Origin: Bimastos eiseni
Lineage: Eukaryota > Annelida > Clitellata > Crassiclitellata > Lumbricidae
DNA length: 64,000 bases
Assembly: GCA_959347315.1 (NCBI GenBank)
Contig: OY365815.1
Coordinates: 19,071,739 to 19,135,738 of the forward strand
Direction of reading: 5' to 3'
Below the pieces are notes generated by a model. The model was not told the origin of the DNA and searched no databases. It worked only from the letters and a program-made list of their open reading frames with translations. Each line of letters opens with the position of its first letter. The stretch's first letter is position 1. The position numbers and the translations under genes are program-made. Positions 39,701-47,559 of the stretch are shown here, piece after piece.

Positions 39701-42700
39701 TATGACATAATGCACGACTTTTAACATTAAATTAAGTGATAATATGAACTGTCTTTTGGGAGATATGATGCTGAATGATGTTATAAGTGAGTTGAAGAGT
39801 GAAACATTATTATAAAAACTGAAAATGATGATTGACTTATATTTTGACTTGTATCCCGGACTTACTTTTATGGTAATGGTGGCATGAAGAACGTCACATA
39901 TTTCTGTATTCTTGGCATTAACAGAATGCTGTATAAAAATGTCCCTGTGCTTACTTATTACATAAGTACTTACGTAATTACATTACTAACATGCATACCT
40001 CAGTGCATCTTGATATATATCTTAAATACAAGAACTGGCCACCTCAGGAGTGACCAACGTCTGCAGAGAGTTGGAATTTAAGAAGATACGCAGAATTGGT
40101 GTAAGAATAATTGTGAAACTGTCTGTAGTATTTGCTAAAGATTAAAAATTTGGTTATTGTTGGTCTTTTATATAAATATGAGTTCCTTTGTTAACTCATT
40201 AAAAACTTTTTGTGTAGGTGTTTATGGCGATGTGATACGGGTGAAGATCATGTTTAACAAGAAGGACAATGCTCTAGTTCAATTCCAGGATGGAAATCAG
40301 GCACAGATTGGTGGGTGATATAAACTAATGTTGACAGGGCTAAGATTTTTCATGCTGCATGTTATAATTCCTCCAGTAGACTATAAAGTTATAATATTAT
40401 TAGGGTTATTATTTTTTTATGTATGTGTGTATGTACAGATTAAGACACATAATATTACTCTCATCTGAGTTTGTTACAAATGTGCTGCACTTAAGAATAT
40501 CTAATTGATGTAAGCAAGTGTGTCTTGAAACAGTTTGCAGACACAAGCCTCAATTAGTCAAAGGCAACAGTACTAGGAGACTGTTGCAGGAAGACAGTCC
40601 AATATGGGCTCAAGTTGTTGTATGCATGGTAGCAGGACATTACCCCCCCTGGATATTGCCCCCCTGCCTTTACTCCTGTCATTACTCCTGTGCCTCTTTT
40701 CCACAATTAAACTTTGAACTCGAATTTTATTAGATGCATTCTTATAAATAAGTGGCATTTTATAAGAACAATGTGAACAATTAAACTATGAACACAAATT
40801 TTATTAGATCATTATTAGTCATCATGTCATAAAGCAAAATCAGTAACTTGAACAACACAAATGATCAAACAAGTTTCTTTTGTTGATTTGTTGTATGCAG
40901 CATGGTAGGCTATAGAGGAACACAAGAAACAGCAAACAAATCGATAACACATACTATTCAGAGGTGAATGAAAGAGGTTAAGGTATTAATAATAATTCCT
41001 GTGGTCAATGCAGGGTGATAATATCCTACTGGGGTAATGGCAGGGGGGTAATGGCAGGAGGTAATGTCCGGGGGGGGTTATGTCCTAGACCCGTATGCAT
41101 ATATCTTCACAGGCCAGGTCAGACGGAACAAAGGCTGCCGTCAATCCAGCTGACTTGAGACTGGAACGTAGATTTCCGCCATGTGCGCTGGGACTGTGTC
41201 AGTGTGCACAGCAGAGACACTTATCAGCTTGATGAACGTGCATGCAATTTGCTGTGCAGCAGGAAGCCAGTGTAGTATTTTATTGCATTTAATATTCCAT
41301 TACATGCAAAAATTATGATCTGTTTTCTGTGATTAGTGTTGTCTTTATTGTGTTATTACCACTGTTGTAATGTGCTTGCTTACTATTAACATTTACTACT
41401 TTTCTAATGATGTGAGGTCATAGTAATGATTCAAAGTTTAAATAATAATTGAAAGAATGGTTTATAAATTCTAAATTTATCTTAAATATATCTTCTATCG
41501 GTGTGCAGCTTGATAAACAATCTTTAGATCTAAACTAAACACCTTTGTGAATTTAATGTACAGATTTTTGATTTAAATTGTATTTTGTGTGCTTCATTTG
41601 CCAACAGCTCTGACGTATTTGGATAAAGTGAAGCTCTGGGGAAGAAATTTGAAGGTTGCCCTGTCAAAACACACACTTGTCCAGATGCCAAAAGAACAGC
41701 AAACAGTAATTAGACAATGAGAAATTACTTTTCAATATACTGTCAATGCACTCTGCATTAATTAGTCAGCATTTGTCTTTGCCTGAATAGCTGCTGCTTA
41801 TCATTTGTTGTTGGGATCAAGCGATGTATTCAGTGCGTGATGTGTTACTAGTGTCCAGCTATAATGCAAGATGTTATAATGAAGTTATCGGTGTAAAAAC
41901 CTTAAACTAATTTTTGTGATTGTGTTTGAATTGCTCTGGTATGAAATGAGTTGACATCCGTCAATTCTCTGCAAAGGGATTTATCCAACTAGGTTTTAAA
42001 TTTATTTTATGAATTGCGCAACTGTTTTCCCAGCTAATATAAGACCTTTTATGATGGATGGAATAATTTTCGCTGTTGTTGGCTTTTGGTTTTACAGGAT
42101 GCTGGCCTGACGAAGGATTATACCAACTCGCCACTTCATCGGTTCAAGAAACCCAACTCAAAGAACTACAACAATATTTATGCGCCTTCAGCCACTCTCC
42201 ATCTGTCGAATATTCCGTGAGTTTTGCTCGGAAATTGCAGGATTGTATCCGTAGTATGTAGTGCAAGCAAATCTTATCAAGTACGATGCTTGGATATCCT
42301 AAACTTCTAAATAAAGTTTGTGAGTCAGTCCAAAACAGATGCATGGAATGGCACATGAATATTAATAATTCTATCCTTCACTGCTGAATCCAAGATTCTA
42401 GTTTCATTGGTTTGTTAAGATATTACAGATTCTTTGTCACTGGTGCAGACATTAAGGATAGAAGGGTGTGCTGTAGGTCAGTTATTACTTCATGGTTTGC
42501 AGTACTTGGCTCAAAGATTGAGTGGCAAATACAGTTTTTAGCTTTAAGGTATTAAGCAATGTAAGGTTTATTTATTGGGCTTAGAGTATTGTTAGACAGT
42601 CTAACATAAGGATAAGCTCTTCATCATGGTCCATGGGTCGAAGACCTGTAGGTGTCCAATGCAACTTTTATCATTTGTTTCCATAGTTTTCTGTCCTGCA

Positions 42701-44537
42701 CCACTATTCTTAAACTTTTGAAGCTCCATTTTCTACCATTCCGTAATATCGGCTATCTGTCTAGGTGAAGCTAACTAGTAATTATTTCATAACCATGCTA
42801 GTGTCGGAATTTGTAGGCAGGTTCTTAGATCTGTGAAATAATGTTCTGATTGATGAATTTCTGATATAACAACAATTGTTGCTAAGTTATGCTTCAAACA
42901 TTTCACACGCTTTCCAGTTCAACAATTTGTCAATTAGTTAACCACTTTTTGTTATGCTTTACAATCACCACAGTTTGTCTAGTTCATTTGAAGCACCAGT
43001 TTCCTTACCCCATATGCACAGATGAAGGTCTATTGGGTTAATGGTCAATTGATGTGCTACCCTGCAAGTTTGGCAGTGATAGTTGTTTATGTACCCTTTG
43101 ATTTGAATTCTTACTGTCCTGTGTTTTTTAATTTCAAGGCCGGTCACAACAGAAGAACATTTGGTGGAATTGTTTGCTCAACACGGCACAGTGGTTGCCT
43201 TCAAGTTTTTTGAGTATGTCAAAGTTTTATCAAATATTGCTTCATTCAACTAATTGAGTTCTGTCATAGGTTCATAAAATCTTGGTTAAAATTATAATTT
43301 CCTGAACACTTGAGCTACGAGCATCTCTGCTGTTTCATAGGTAATTTGGTGAGTCCAATGCTAGTTGTCTTTGAAATGGTGGACCATTGGAGGAAGTAAT
43401 TCTAAGCATAATGAAAGCCTTATTCTCAGCCTGCTTTCCGACACATGATGATGACAAACCACATAAAATTGACTGGCTTTGTGCATCATCTATCCTAGAG
43501 TTAAAACTTATAGTCATGTGGTTCCAGCCTAATAAATTAATCCTAAACCTTGAGAGAGAAAGCTATTCACTTTTAAATCCCACGAGATGGACTGTCAAGG
43601 ATATGCATAGAGGGCACCCCAGTCACCTCAGTAGTGTCTACTTAGTTTCTGTGGTATGCATAGATCAGTCTGTATCCTGGAAAGAAAACATTACAAATAT
43701 CTCTACCAAAACCACCAAATAAACGGTATCATCATCTCAACTATTGAAGAAATATTGGCTTATATTATCAGAATATATTGCTACCATAGGGGGCCCTGCT
43801 TAGCGCTTAGCGTGTCATAAGACTCCTTCCGAGTCCCCTGTCTAATGAACTAGTCATTTGTTTCAAGTTTTGCTGTTCTTGCTTGTTTACCAAAATAAGT
43901 TATTTGTTCGATTTGATTTGAAATGATAGTCTTTCAATTTTATTGCAGGACTGATCACAAGATGGCGTTAGTACAGATGGGTAGTGTAGAAGAAGCAGTT
44001 ATGGCTTTAATTGTGAGTATGACTGTGAAATCTTGTGGCTTTGCACTACCTTGTTGATTAGTTAAATAAGTCAGGAGGGAATTAGACCAGACAATTTACT
44101 CAAGCACTTATTTTAAAACATGCATGTCTAGAATCCTTGTAATTTAAATCATTGCTTGTCCAGTATGGCCCATTGCCAAACATGTCTTCCTTCATTGATT
44201 TGTGTCCTTAAATGTACAACCATGTATTTGGTCATCTTTTTGACAAAAGTGTTTACATGGCAAAAATATCTGTCGGTTTTTTGAAGATCTGGAGTGGTTT
44301 AAAATGAATAAATGTGCACAAATCTCTATAGACAATTTTTTAGCTTTATCTGCTATGTAGACCATTCGCATTAGTTTCATTTCCATTTCCCTTTAACACA
44401 GTAACATTTGCCAACTGGAAATCCTTTTGTAGGAGTTGCACAATCACCAGCTGGCTGAGACGTCTCACCTCCGTGTTTCTTTTTCCAAGTCGACAATTGC
44501 AGCGCCAGTGCAGGCCACTGAATACCTGGAGCCATGA
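10227..44537 (+). CDS. PTBP1: Polypyrimidine-tract-binding protein (hnRNP I), four RRMs, 17 exons, start-codon exon missing
   Basis: Seventeen GT-AG exons (listed separately) join without phase conflict into 1,596 nt: 531 codons and a TGA. Numbering from the first visible codon, RRM1 lies at about 46-125 (VIHFRGIP), RRM2 at 152-230 ([11 protein letters not shown]), RRM3 at 325-402 (NSVLLVTNL, then [10 protein letters not shown]) and RRM4 at 442-520 ([10 protein letters not shown], then [15 protein letters not shown]). The SKSTI that ends vertebrate PTBP is followed here by 12 extra residues, [12 protein letters not shown]. The N-terminus starts at the second half of the bipartite nuclear localisation signal (RSFDD...AKKFK). 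Family role: nuclear/cytoplasmic RNA-binding protein that binds CU-rich RNA and mainly represses exons. Length matches vertebrate PTBP1 (531-557 aa). The first coding exon is not identified. PTBP1, 2 and 3 cannot be told apart from an invertebrate sequence; the symbol means the family. Confidence 0.97.
11361..11440 (+). repeat. Dispersed repeat family B, copy 1
   Basis: GTTTAACGATACC, then TCATCCCC, CCCAGGCTTGGCACTCGCAC. The same order of blocks occurs at 29,745 (+) and 22,268 (-). Most diverged of the three. Confidence 0.55.
12339..12823. repeat. 14-bp minisatellite
   Basis: More than 30 copies of AGGAACTCATGTAG in direct tandem, with variants (AAAGG, CAGAGG, GTGGAGG) mixed along the array. 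No unique spacers lie between units, so it is not a CRISPR array. Confidence 0.95.
13690..14212. repeat. Compound tetranucleotide array with higher-order units
   Basis: It starts as TGTC repeats, changes to TATC with regular TAATC interruptions (units such as TAATCTATCTATC), then to TAATCTATATC and TAATCTAAATC, then back to TATC/TGTC. The interruptions form their own tandem pattern. Confidence 0.95.
16626..16658. repeat. 33-bp perfect palindrome
   Basis: Arms TGGAATACAATCATAG and CTATGATTGTATTCCA are exact complements around a single central T (16642). Confidence 0.9.
18025..18078. repeat. (TA)n microsatellite
   Basis: Alternating TA with one GTA interruption. Confidence 0.95.
18590..19130 (+). 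repeat. Pyrimidine-rich tract on the sense strand
   Basis: About 540 bp dominated by C and T on the + strand, with CTC/CCT triplet runs near 18,640-18,700. In the PTBP transcript this would be CU-rich RNA. Open frames across it are low-complexity readings of the tract. Confidence 0.75.
19478..19523. repeat. (GGT)n(GGC)n(GAT)n microsatellite
   Basis: Triplets GGTGGTGGCGGCGGC continue into GGTGGTGATGAT. Confidence 0.95.
19955..20040. repeat. Short tandem repeat, about 15 bp
   Basis: Five imperfect copies of CAGCAGTTGCTCAC. Confidence 0.8.
20885..20945. repeat. GC-rich short tandem repeat
   Basis: Units like GCCACCGCCAGTGGT, locally much richer in G and C than the surroundings. Confidence 0.7.
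21300..21372. repeat. (GT)n microsatellite
   Basis: GT repeats broken by GGTTTGGTGC and TAGG. Confidence 0.95.
22268..22358 (-). repeat. Dispersed repeat family B, copy 2
   Basis: On the minus strand it reads TTTTTTAACGACACCGTTCC, then GATGATTTGGCATCGCCC and CCAGGCTTGGGACTGGCACT. It is nearly identical to 29,745-29,840 in the opposite orientation. Confidence 0.8.
23165..23350. repeat. 31-bp tandem repeat
   Basis: About six copies of a unit starting GACATGGTAGGTGATTGG, then TTAGATCTTGTTG. The two central copies are nearly perfect and the outer ones diverged. Confidence 0.9.
24574..24726 (+). CDS. PTBP1: PTBP exon b: NLS end and RRM1 first half
   Basis: 51 codons, phase 0/0, acceptor TTTTTGTAG, donor GTAATC. 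It starts FKLDQPF, completing the AKKFK signal across the junction. It contains [11 protein letters not shown] (RNP2 of RRM1), LGQPFG and LVLAKKKNQ. The preceding intron is 14.2 kb. Confidence 0.96.
24775..24842. repeat. 25-bp tandem triplication beside PTBP exon b
   Basis: Three copies of CTTCATGCATATCCACGA plus CCTCTTG, about 50 bp after the donor of the RRM1 exon. Confidence 0.9.
24870..25315 (+). mobile_element. Decayed non-LTR retrotransposon, end of the reverse-transcriptase ORF
   Basis: Broken reading frames resemble the conserved C-terminal part of CR1/L2/RTE-type LINE ORF2: YCNSVFLA (24,915 region), [19 protein letters not shown] (25,009-25,041; family HITPVLxxLHWLPV), [13 protein letters not shown] (25,058-25,096; family RIxYKILLLTYKAL), and [14 protein letters not shown] further on (family WNxLPxxIRxxxSLxxFK). 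Stops and frameshifts interrupt it. It sits inside the PTBP intron 24,727-25,887 in sense orientation. Confidence 0.65.
25406..25453. repeat. (CAT)n microsatellite
   Basis: CATCATCATCATCATCATC with a CTTCAT break. Confidence 0.95.
25888..26028 (+). CDS. PTBP1: PTBP exon c: RRM1 second half
   Basis: 47 codons, phase 0/0, acceptor TTTTGCAG, donor GTCAGG. It starts [18 protein letters not shown] and ends [12 protein letters not shown]. The family FSNH(K/D)xLKT strand at the end of RRM1 is clear. Read-through reaches a TGA seven bases into the intron. Confidence 0.96.
26029..26845 (+). other. PTBP1: PTBP intron
   Basis: 817 bp. Nothing beyond ordinary AT-rich intron sequence was recognised. Confidence 0.8.
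26846..26974 (+). CDS. PTBP1: PTBP exon d: linker 1 and start of RRM2
   Basis: 43 codons, phase 0/0, acceptor GCTATTTAG, donor GTGAGG. The linker [13 protein letters not shown] is followed by [21 protein letters not shown], the RNP2 and helix 1 of RRM2. Confidence 0.96.
26975..28176 (+). other. PTBP1: PTBP intron
   Basis: 1.2 kb with no recognised exon or repeat. Confidence 0.8.
28177..28228 (+). CDS. PTBP1: PTBP exon e: RRM2 beta 2
   Basis: 52 nt, starts in phase 0 and ends after one base of a codon, acceptor TTTGAATAG, donor GTGAGT. It encodes [17 protein letters not shown]; human PTBP1 has [17 protein letters not shown] at this place. Confidence 0.96.
29745..29840 (+). repeat. Dispersed repeat family B, copy 3
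   Basis: TTTTTTAACGACACCGTTCC, then CAAAGATGATTTAGTGTTAC and CCAGGCTTGGGACTGGCACT. It is inverted relative to the copy at 22,268. No tRNA-like head was recognised. Confidence 0.8.
32062..32175. repeat. 114-bp near-perfect inverted repeat (hairpin)
   Basis: Two 52-base arms around a 10-nt loop (32,114-32,123). The inner arm bases AATAAATATTCGT pair with ACGAATATTTATT, continuing outward through ATGGATTTGTATTG to TTGATACT. Only one mismatch was seen (T versus C near 32,070/32,167; G:U in RNA). No clear target duplication was found. Confidence 0.95.
32912..32970 (+). CDS. PTBP1: PTBP exon f: RRM2 RNP1
   Basis: 59 nt, acceptor TTTTCTAG, donor GTCAGT. The split Asn codon (A + AT) gives [20 protein letters not shown], matching NQFQALLQYADPVSAQHAK of human PTBP1. 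It ends in phase 0. Confidence 0.95.
32971..34884 (+). other. PTBP1: PTBP intron
   Basis: 1.9 kb, AT-rich, with a GT microsatellite at 33,221-33,247. The open frame near 33,816-34,028 follows an acceptor-like CCTTCAG but is not needed: AKT joins SLNGQNIY directly. Confidence 0.8.
34885..35077 (+). CDS. PTBP1: PTBP exon g: end of RRM2 and start of linker 2
   Basis: 193 nt, acceptor TTTTGTAG, donor GTATCC, ending after one base. It encodes [20 protein letters not shown], then [17 protein letters not shown] and a linker with AAAALAYSP. An internal donor (CCAG then GTACTG after 35044) is 33 nt upstream and in the same phase. Confidence 0.95.
35078..36364 (+). other. PTBP1: PTBP introns around the 45-nt linker exon
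   Basis: Two introns of 577 and 665 bp flank exon 35,655-35,699. No repeat was recognised. Confidence 0.75.
35655..35699 (+). CDS. PTBP1: PTBP exon h: 45-nt linker exon
   Basis: 45 nt, acceptor AATTCCAG, donor GTAAGC, entering and leaving after one codon base, so inclusion or skipping keeps the frame. It encodes [15 protein letters not shown], which echoes the ALAYSPG at the end of the previous exon. No close family match in this linker; support comes from phase, splice sites and the seamless join. Confidence 0.85.
36365..36388 (+). CDS. PTBP1: PTBP exon i: 24-nt microexon in linker 2
   Basis: 24 nt between TTACTTGCAG and GTAGGT, again codon phase 1 on both sides. It adds AQGLGIVQ. A candidate cassette exon; its sense depends on the phase match, since eight residues cannot be assigned by homology. 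Confidence 0.7.
36621..36715. repeat. Perfect 29-bp inverted repeat with 37-nt loop
   Basis: TTTCACTCAATGCTAAAATT continuing to CCTACAGAA (36,621-36,649) is the exact complement of 36,687-36,715. Inside, TTGGTTA and TAACTAA nearly pair as well. It lies 230 bp downstream of the 24-nt PTBP microexon and is followed by a TA microsatellite. Confidence 0.92.
36755..36945. repeat. GC-richer island between TA repeats, possible SINE fragment
   Basis: About 190 bp that are richer in G, C and CpG than their surroundings, bounded by TA microsatellites and ending in TAATAATAATA. It carries GGGTTTGACCC, which resembles a tRNA B box. No A box or complete tRNA head was found. Confidence 0.3.
37236..37348 (+). 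CDS. PTBP1: PTBP exon j: linker 2 end and RRM3 RNP2
   Basis: 113 nt, acceptor GTGCTTAG, donor GTCTGT, ends in phase 0. The linker [18 protein letters not shown] is followed by [14 protein letters not shown]; human PTBP1 has GNSVLLVSNLNPE. Confidence 0.96.
37349..39288 (+). other. PTBP1: PTBP intron upstream of the 34-nt exon
   Basis: 1.9 kb. The last ~200 bp are pyrimidine-rich: CTCTTTTTTACTG near 39,108, TTTCCTTTCC near 39,136, CTACTACTACTACTG, CTGCTGCTCCTGCTG, then TTTCTTCTACTCTG and CCTCCTTTC before the acceptor. Confidence 0.85.
39100..39400 (+). promoter_or_regulatory. Pyrimidine clusters flanking the 34-nt PTBP exon
   Basis: CU-rich runs occur on both sides of 39,289-39,322: upstream TTTCTTCTACTCTG and CCTCCTTTC, downstream TTTCTCACTTATTCTATCTC, then TGCTTTTT and TGTTTCCTTG. 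PTB binds UCUU/CUCUCU-type RNA and represses exons flanked by such sites. Autoregulation of this exon is established for vertebrate PTBP genes; applying it here is inference. Confidence 0.55.
39289..39322 (+). CDS. PTBP1: PTBP exon k: conserved 34-nt exon of RRM3
   Basis: 34 nt, acceptor ACTGTTTCAG, donor GTATGT. It encodes [11 protein letters not shown] plus one base of the next Gly. It matches in length and place the 34-nt exon 11 of human PTBP1 and exon 10 of PTBP2, whose skipping shifts the frame. Here joining 37348 to 40218 reads VFMAM then TGA. Pyrimidine-rich DNA flanks both sides. Confidence 0.96.
39323..40217 (+). other. PTBP1: PTBP intron downstream of the 34-nt exon
   Basis: 895 bp with pyrimidine clusters at its start and a TA microsatellite at 39,408-39,426. 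Confidence 0.8.
40218..40310 (+). CDS. PTBP1: PTBP exon l: RRM3 middle
   Basis: 93 nt, acceptor TTGTGTAG, donor GTGGGT, phase 1 in and out. It encodes [20 protein letters not shown], then [11 protein letters not shown]; the FNKK(D/E)NALVQ RNP1 of RRM3 is diagnostic. Confidence 0.97.
40628..41092. mobile_element. 465-bp MITE with terminal inverted repeats and 8-bp target duplication
   Basis: GTATGCAT occurs at 40,620-40,627 and 41,093-41,100, exactly bounding the element. Left end: AGGACATTACCCCCCCTGG, then CTGCCTTTACTCCTGTCATT. Reverse complement of the right end: AGGACATAACCCCCCCC, then GACATTACCTCCTGCCATTA. The roughly 60-bp ends are built from CATTACCCCCCTG-like subrepeats. Inside are two direct copies, 74 bp apart, of ACAATTAAACT...AATTTTATTAGAT. 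No coding capacity. The 8-bp duplication fits hAT-, P- or Merlin-type transposases; the superfamily is not decided. It lies in the PTBP intron 40,311-41,607. Confidence 0.85.
41608..41705 (+). CDS. PTBP1: PTBP exon m: RRM3 end
   Basis: 98 nt, acceptor CCAACAG, donor GTAATT, ends in phase 0. It encodes [20 protein letters not shown], then [13 protein letters not shown]; human has ...GKPIRITLSKHQNVQLPREG. Confidence 0.95.
42098..42216 (+). CDS. PTBP1: PTBP exon n: linker 3 and RRM4 RNP2
   Basis: 119 nt, acceptor GTTTTACAG, donor GTGAGT, ends after two codon bases. It encodes [20 protein letters not shown], then [19 protein letters not shown], very close to human [20 protein letters not shown]. 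Confidence 0.97.
42217..43138 (+). other. PTBP1: PTBP intron
   Basis: 922 bp with no recognised feature; the 600 bp from 42,301 contain only 4 CpG. Confidence 0.8.
43139..43213 (+). CDS. PTBP1: PTBP exon o: RRM4 helix 1 and beta 2
   Basis: 75 nt, acceptor AATTTCAAG, donor GTATGT. It encodes [20 protein letters not shown], then FKFF, with split codons at both ends. Confidence 0.95.
   Translation, partial: AGHNRRTFGGIVCSTRHSGCLQVF
43214..43948 (+). other. PTBP1: PTBP intron
   Basis: 735 bp. An open frame at 43,387-43,722 shows no domain and lies between exons whose codons join across it. Confidence 0.8.
43949..44012 (+). CDS. PTBP1: PTBP exon p: RRM4 RNP1
   Basis: 64 nt, acceptor TATTGCAG, donor GTGAGT, ends in phase 0. 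It encodes [20 protein letters not shown] then I; human has [20 protein letters not shown]. Confidence 0.97.
44433..44537 (+). CDS. PTBP1: PTBP last coding exon with stop
   Basis: 34 codons plus TGA, acceptor CTTTTGTAG. It encodes [20 protein letters not shown], then [14 protein letters not shown]. The 12 residues after STI are absent from vertebrate PTBP1. Confidence 0.96.
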   Translation, partial: ELHNHQLAETSHLRVSFSKSTIAAPVQATEYLEP

Positions 44538-47500
44538 TATGCTTGGACTATTCAGCAGTCATTTGTGCCTCGTTGACCTCTGGTGTCAATCAGCCTTTTT
44601 AGATTGCTTCATTAAGCAGGAGGATCGGCTGAATTCAGCTTAGTTGTATAGCTAATCGACATGGCTATGTCATGGTGTACATGGCACGTGTTATAAATGC
44701 CTCTCAAGTTTTTAAAGTTTTGTTTTTTAGTTTTTAATGTTGTTGTTACTGTGACAATGAATCTGCTGAAATTGTTTTGAAATATATGTGTAGTCGATGT
44801 TTATTGTTATGACAGCGATGATGATGTTGATGATGATGATGATGATAATATTGATGCTACTGTTTATGGCAACTCAGAAATTTGCCTTTGCGCTGGATGT
44901 TCGAGTCAAATGTTTGTCTTTGATTGTCTGACAACCAAACTTATTCCGAGTTCTGTCGTTAGCAGATGAGACTGGTGTTACAGGATAATCTTTATAGTCG
45001 ATTCTTAGAGCCATGAAGACAGGCCCAGTGGCATTGGACCTCTGAGAGTCAAACATTACGAATAGGTTGTCAGTTCCGATGTAAGTTTAATTATGATATG
45101 TATTTATAATAACTACTGGGTTTAGAATGTTGTACAAATGCTAATAGAATTAAATATATCTATTCTAGGATTTATGGATGTGATATTTGCATGTTTCAAT
45201 CTGAATGTAAGTTGTACATGTAAAAAAAATTCTACAGTGGTGCAAAATTTAAATGTTAAGTTAATGTCTAACCAGATGTGGACAGGGTTGGATGCAGGCA
45301 GCCACTGTTTGGCAAATGCTCGTTTTAAACATTCCGCCCTGTTTAGACAGGCAGTTGGCCAAACTTAGGTGGGCTGTTAGCGCTAATTAGAAAAGCAGAT
45401 GGCCAAGCTTAGGCTGTCATCCATACTAGACAGGCTGTGCTTATACCGTCAGCCATGTTTGGACATGCAATTGATGATTAACGTTTTTAAAAACGAGAAG
45501 TTACATGCATAGGAAGGCAGCAGTGTTTTTGGAAAAGAAGCCGTATTTGTGCAGGTGGTCATGTTAAGGAAGTTTACTTGAAAATATTTTTGCAGTGGCC
45601 TTCAGTATATAAAAAATGCCTCAGAGAGTTGACAGACATCTTTAGTTGTTTGTAAAGCAATGGCTATCATTGACAGTTGAGCTGGACCATAACCAAAGCA
45701 GAACTTGTGTTTTGTTGCATCTTGTACAGCCTTCTTGTCAATCAGTATTTGGTGTTTGTTGAACAAACGCTGGACACCACCAACCAGACACTTTGCAGTA
45801 GACTGATTGTAGTAGACTGGTAGGTCTTGACCTGCACTTGTATTATTGACACTGGCTGCTTCGTTTTCCTTCAGCTGTTTCTTTTTCTACCCACTCTGCC
45901 TATCTGTTATGCGCTGAATTGAGCAATGGCTCGGCAAGACCATGCTGCTAATCCAGATAGGTATCAGTTAATTTAATTATGATTCGTGTTGATGCAAACA
46001 TATTTCATAGGTAGATGGTACATTTGTTTTCTAAATGATTAGTCTAATGAGATAATTATAATAATAATTGTGACGAATACATATTCAATTTACATAGTCA
46101 GTGTCCTATTGCATTGTTACTGTTCGTGCTTTTCTCTGTATATCTCAACTTCTTCAATATTATTTCTTTAACAGTAATATTTATATGATAACAATAGTGA
46201 TAATAATAATAATAATAATAATAGTGATAATAATAAGAGGTCATTCCAATTTCTAAATCTCTGAATTTAATTGCCATAGAGAAACTGAGTCAGTTTGTCT
46301 CACTTTACTGTTCACTATTAAATGTTGAGATGGTGCTCTATTTTAATTTCCTTTATTGCATACCCTGGAATTTAGATTAAATTTAAGTTTCTGAATACGT
46401 CTACTAAGTTGAATCTGTAATGAAGATGTTTAGGATCATTACAAACTAAGAGAAATTCTGATTCCAAAAATATTAGCCTGAGCCCACACAATGGTGCTCG
46501 TGTCTCTGGATTTTTATTGCTCATTGTTTATGATAATTATAATGATATTTCAAATAATAGTGATTGTCCTTGAGACACTTGGAATATGAAAGGAAAGCCA
46601 AAAAAGCTTATTAACACGAAATCATTTCAAATCACTATTGAGTATAATTATTGCTAAACTAGAGTTTAGTATATTAGTCATTAGTTTATATTTGCTCTTT
46701 TAAAAGCAGGTAATAATTTGATGCAAAATTTTGAACAATTATTTTAAAAAATATAAATATTCTGATTTCTTTTATAATTGATCTTACGTTGGGGATTTGT
46801 TTACTGCTTACTTCAGAAATTCCAGAAGTTGATATTGTGTGGAACATAAAATTTAATTATTTTACACAAAATGGCAGGCAATTGTATGTTGATGATGTCA
46901 TGTTGATCAATATTATATTTAGGAGACAAAAGGTTCAGTAGTCCATTCAACATTCTGCAATGATCATTATTCCCCAAAGGCTTATCATAATTTTTTAAAC
47001 TATTAAACTGTAATTTTTATGATTATGCTGCTCTCGGTATTTAATTTTTTAACTTTTTCTGTCTTAAATGTTGTACTTATCTTTGAACTTGGGAATTTCT
47101 TTCGAATTGTTCTAGCTGATCGTGATGTATGAATTTAAAGTTTTTGTTTATTCCACTGTTGAAACATATTATGCAAGATTTGGTAGATTGAGAGCTTAGA
47201 TGAGACAGGATATATCAGTCTTAGTCGTTTGTTCCTGGATGTATGTATTTTGGATCTATGAAAAAATAACTTATTTTAAATTGCATTATTTAGCTCATGT
47301 AGTGGACTTGGGATGATTTTTTATAGTAAACCGTTTTTGAAGTTTTTTAACAGCTTTTCATTTGCAGAAATATATGAATTTTAAGAATATGGTACATGTA
47401 TTGCTGATCATCAAGTAAAATAAGAGCCTGATGGGAAAATGAGTTTCACAATTATATCAATGTGTTGAGCTTAATAGTAAGTATGTCAGTTTGCATGACC

Positions 47501-47559
47501 TGACATAACAAGGGTTTTAAGTGGTTCAGAAGACACATAGTCTGTGTTAGAACCACTGC
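44538..47559 (+). other. PTBP 3' UTR and flanking AT-rich DNA
   Basis: Starts after the TGA. The UTR end could not be fixed: no canonical AATAAA was found close by, only ATTAAA variants (for example near 45,147). It includes GAT (44,814-44,850) and AAT (46,195-46,235) microsatellites and no supported gene. Confidence 0.5.
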
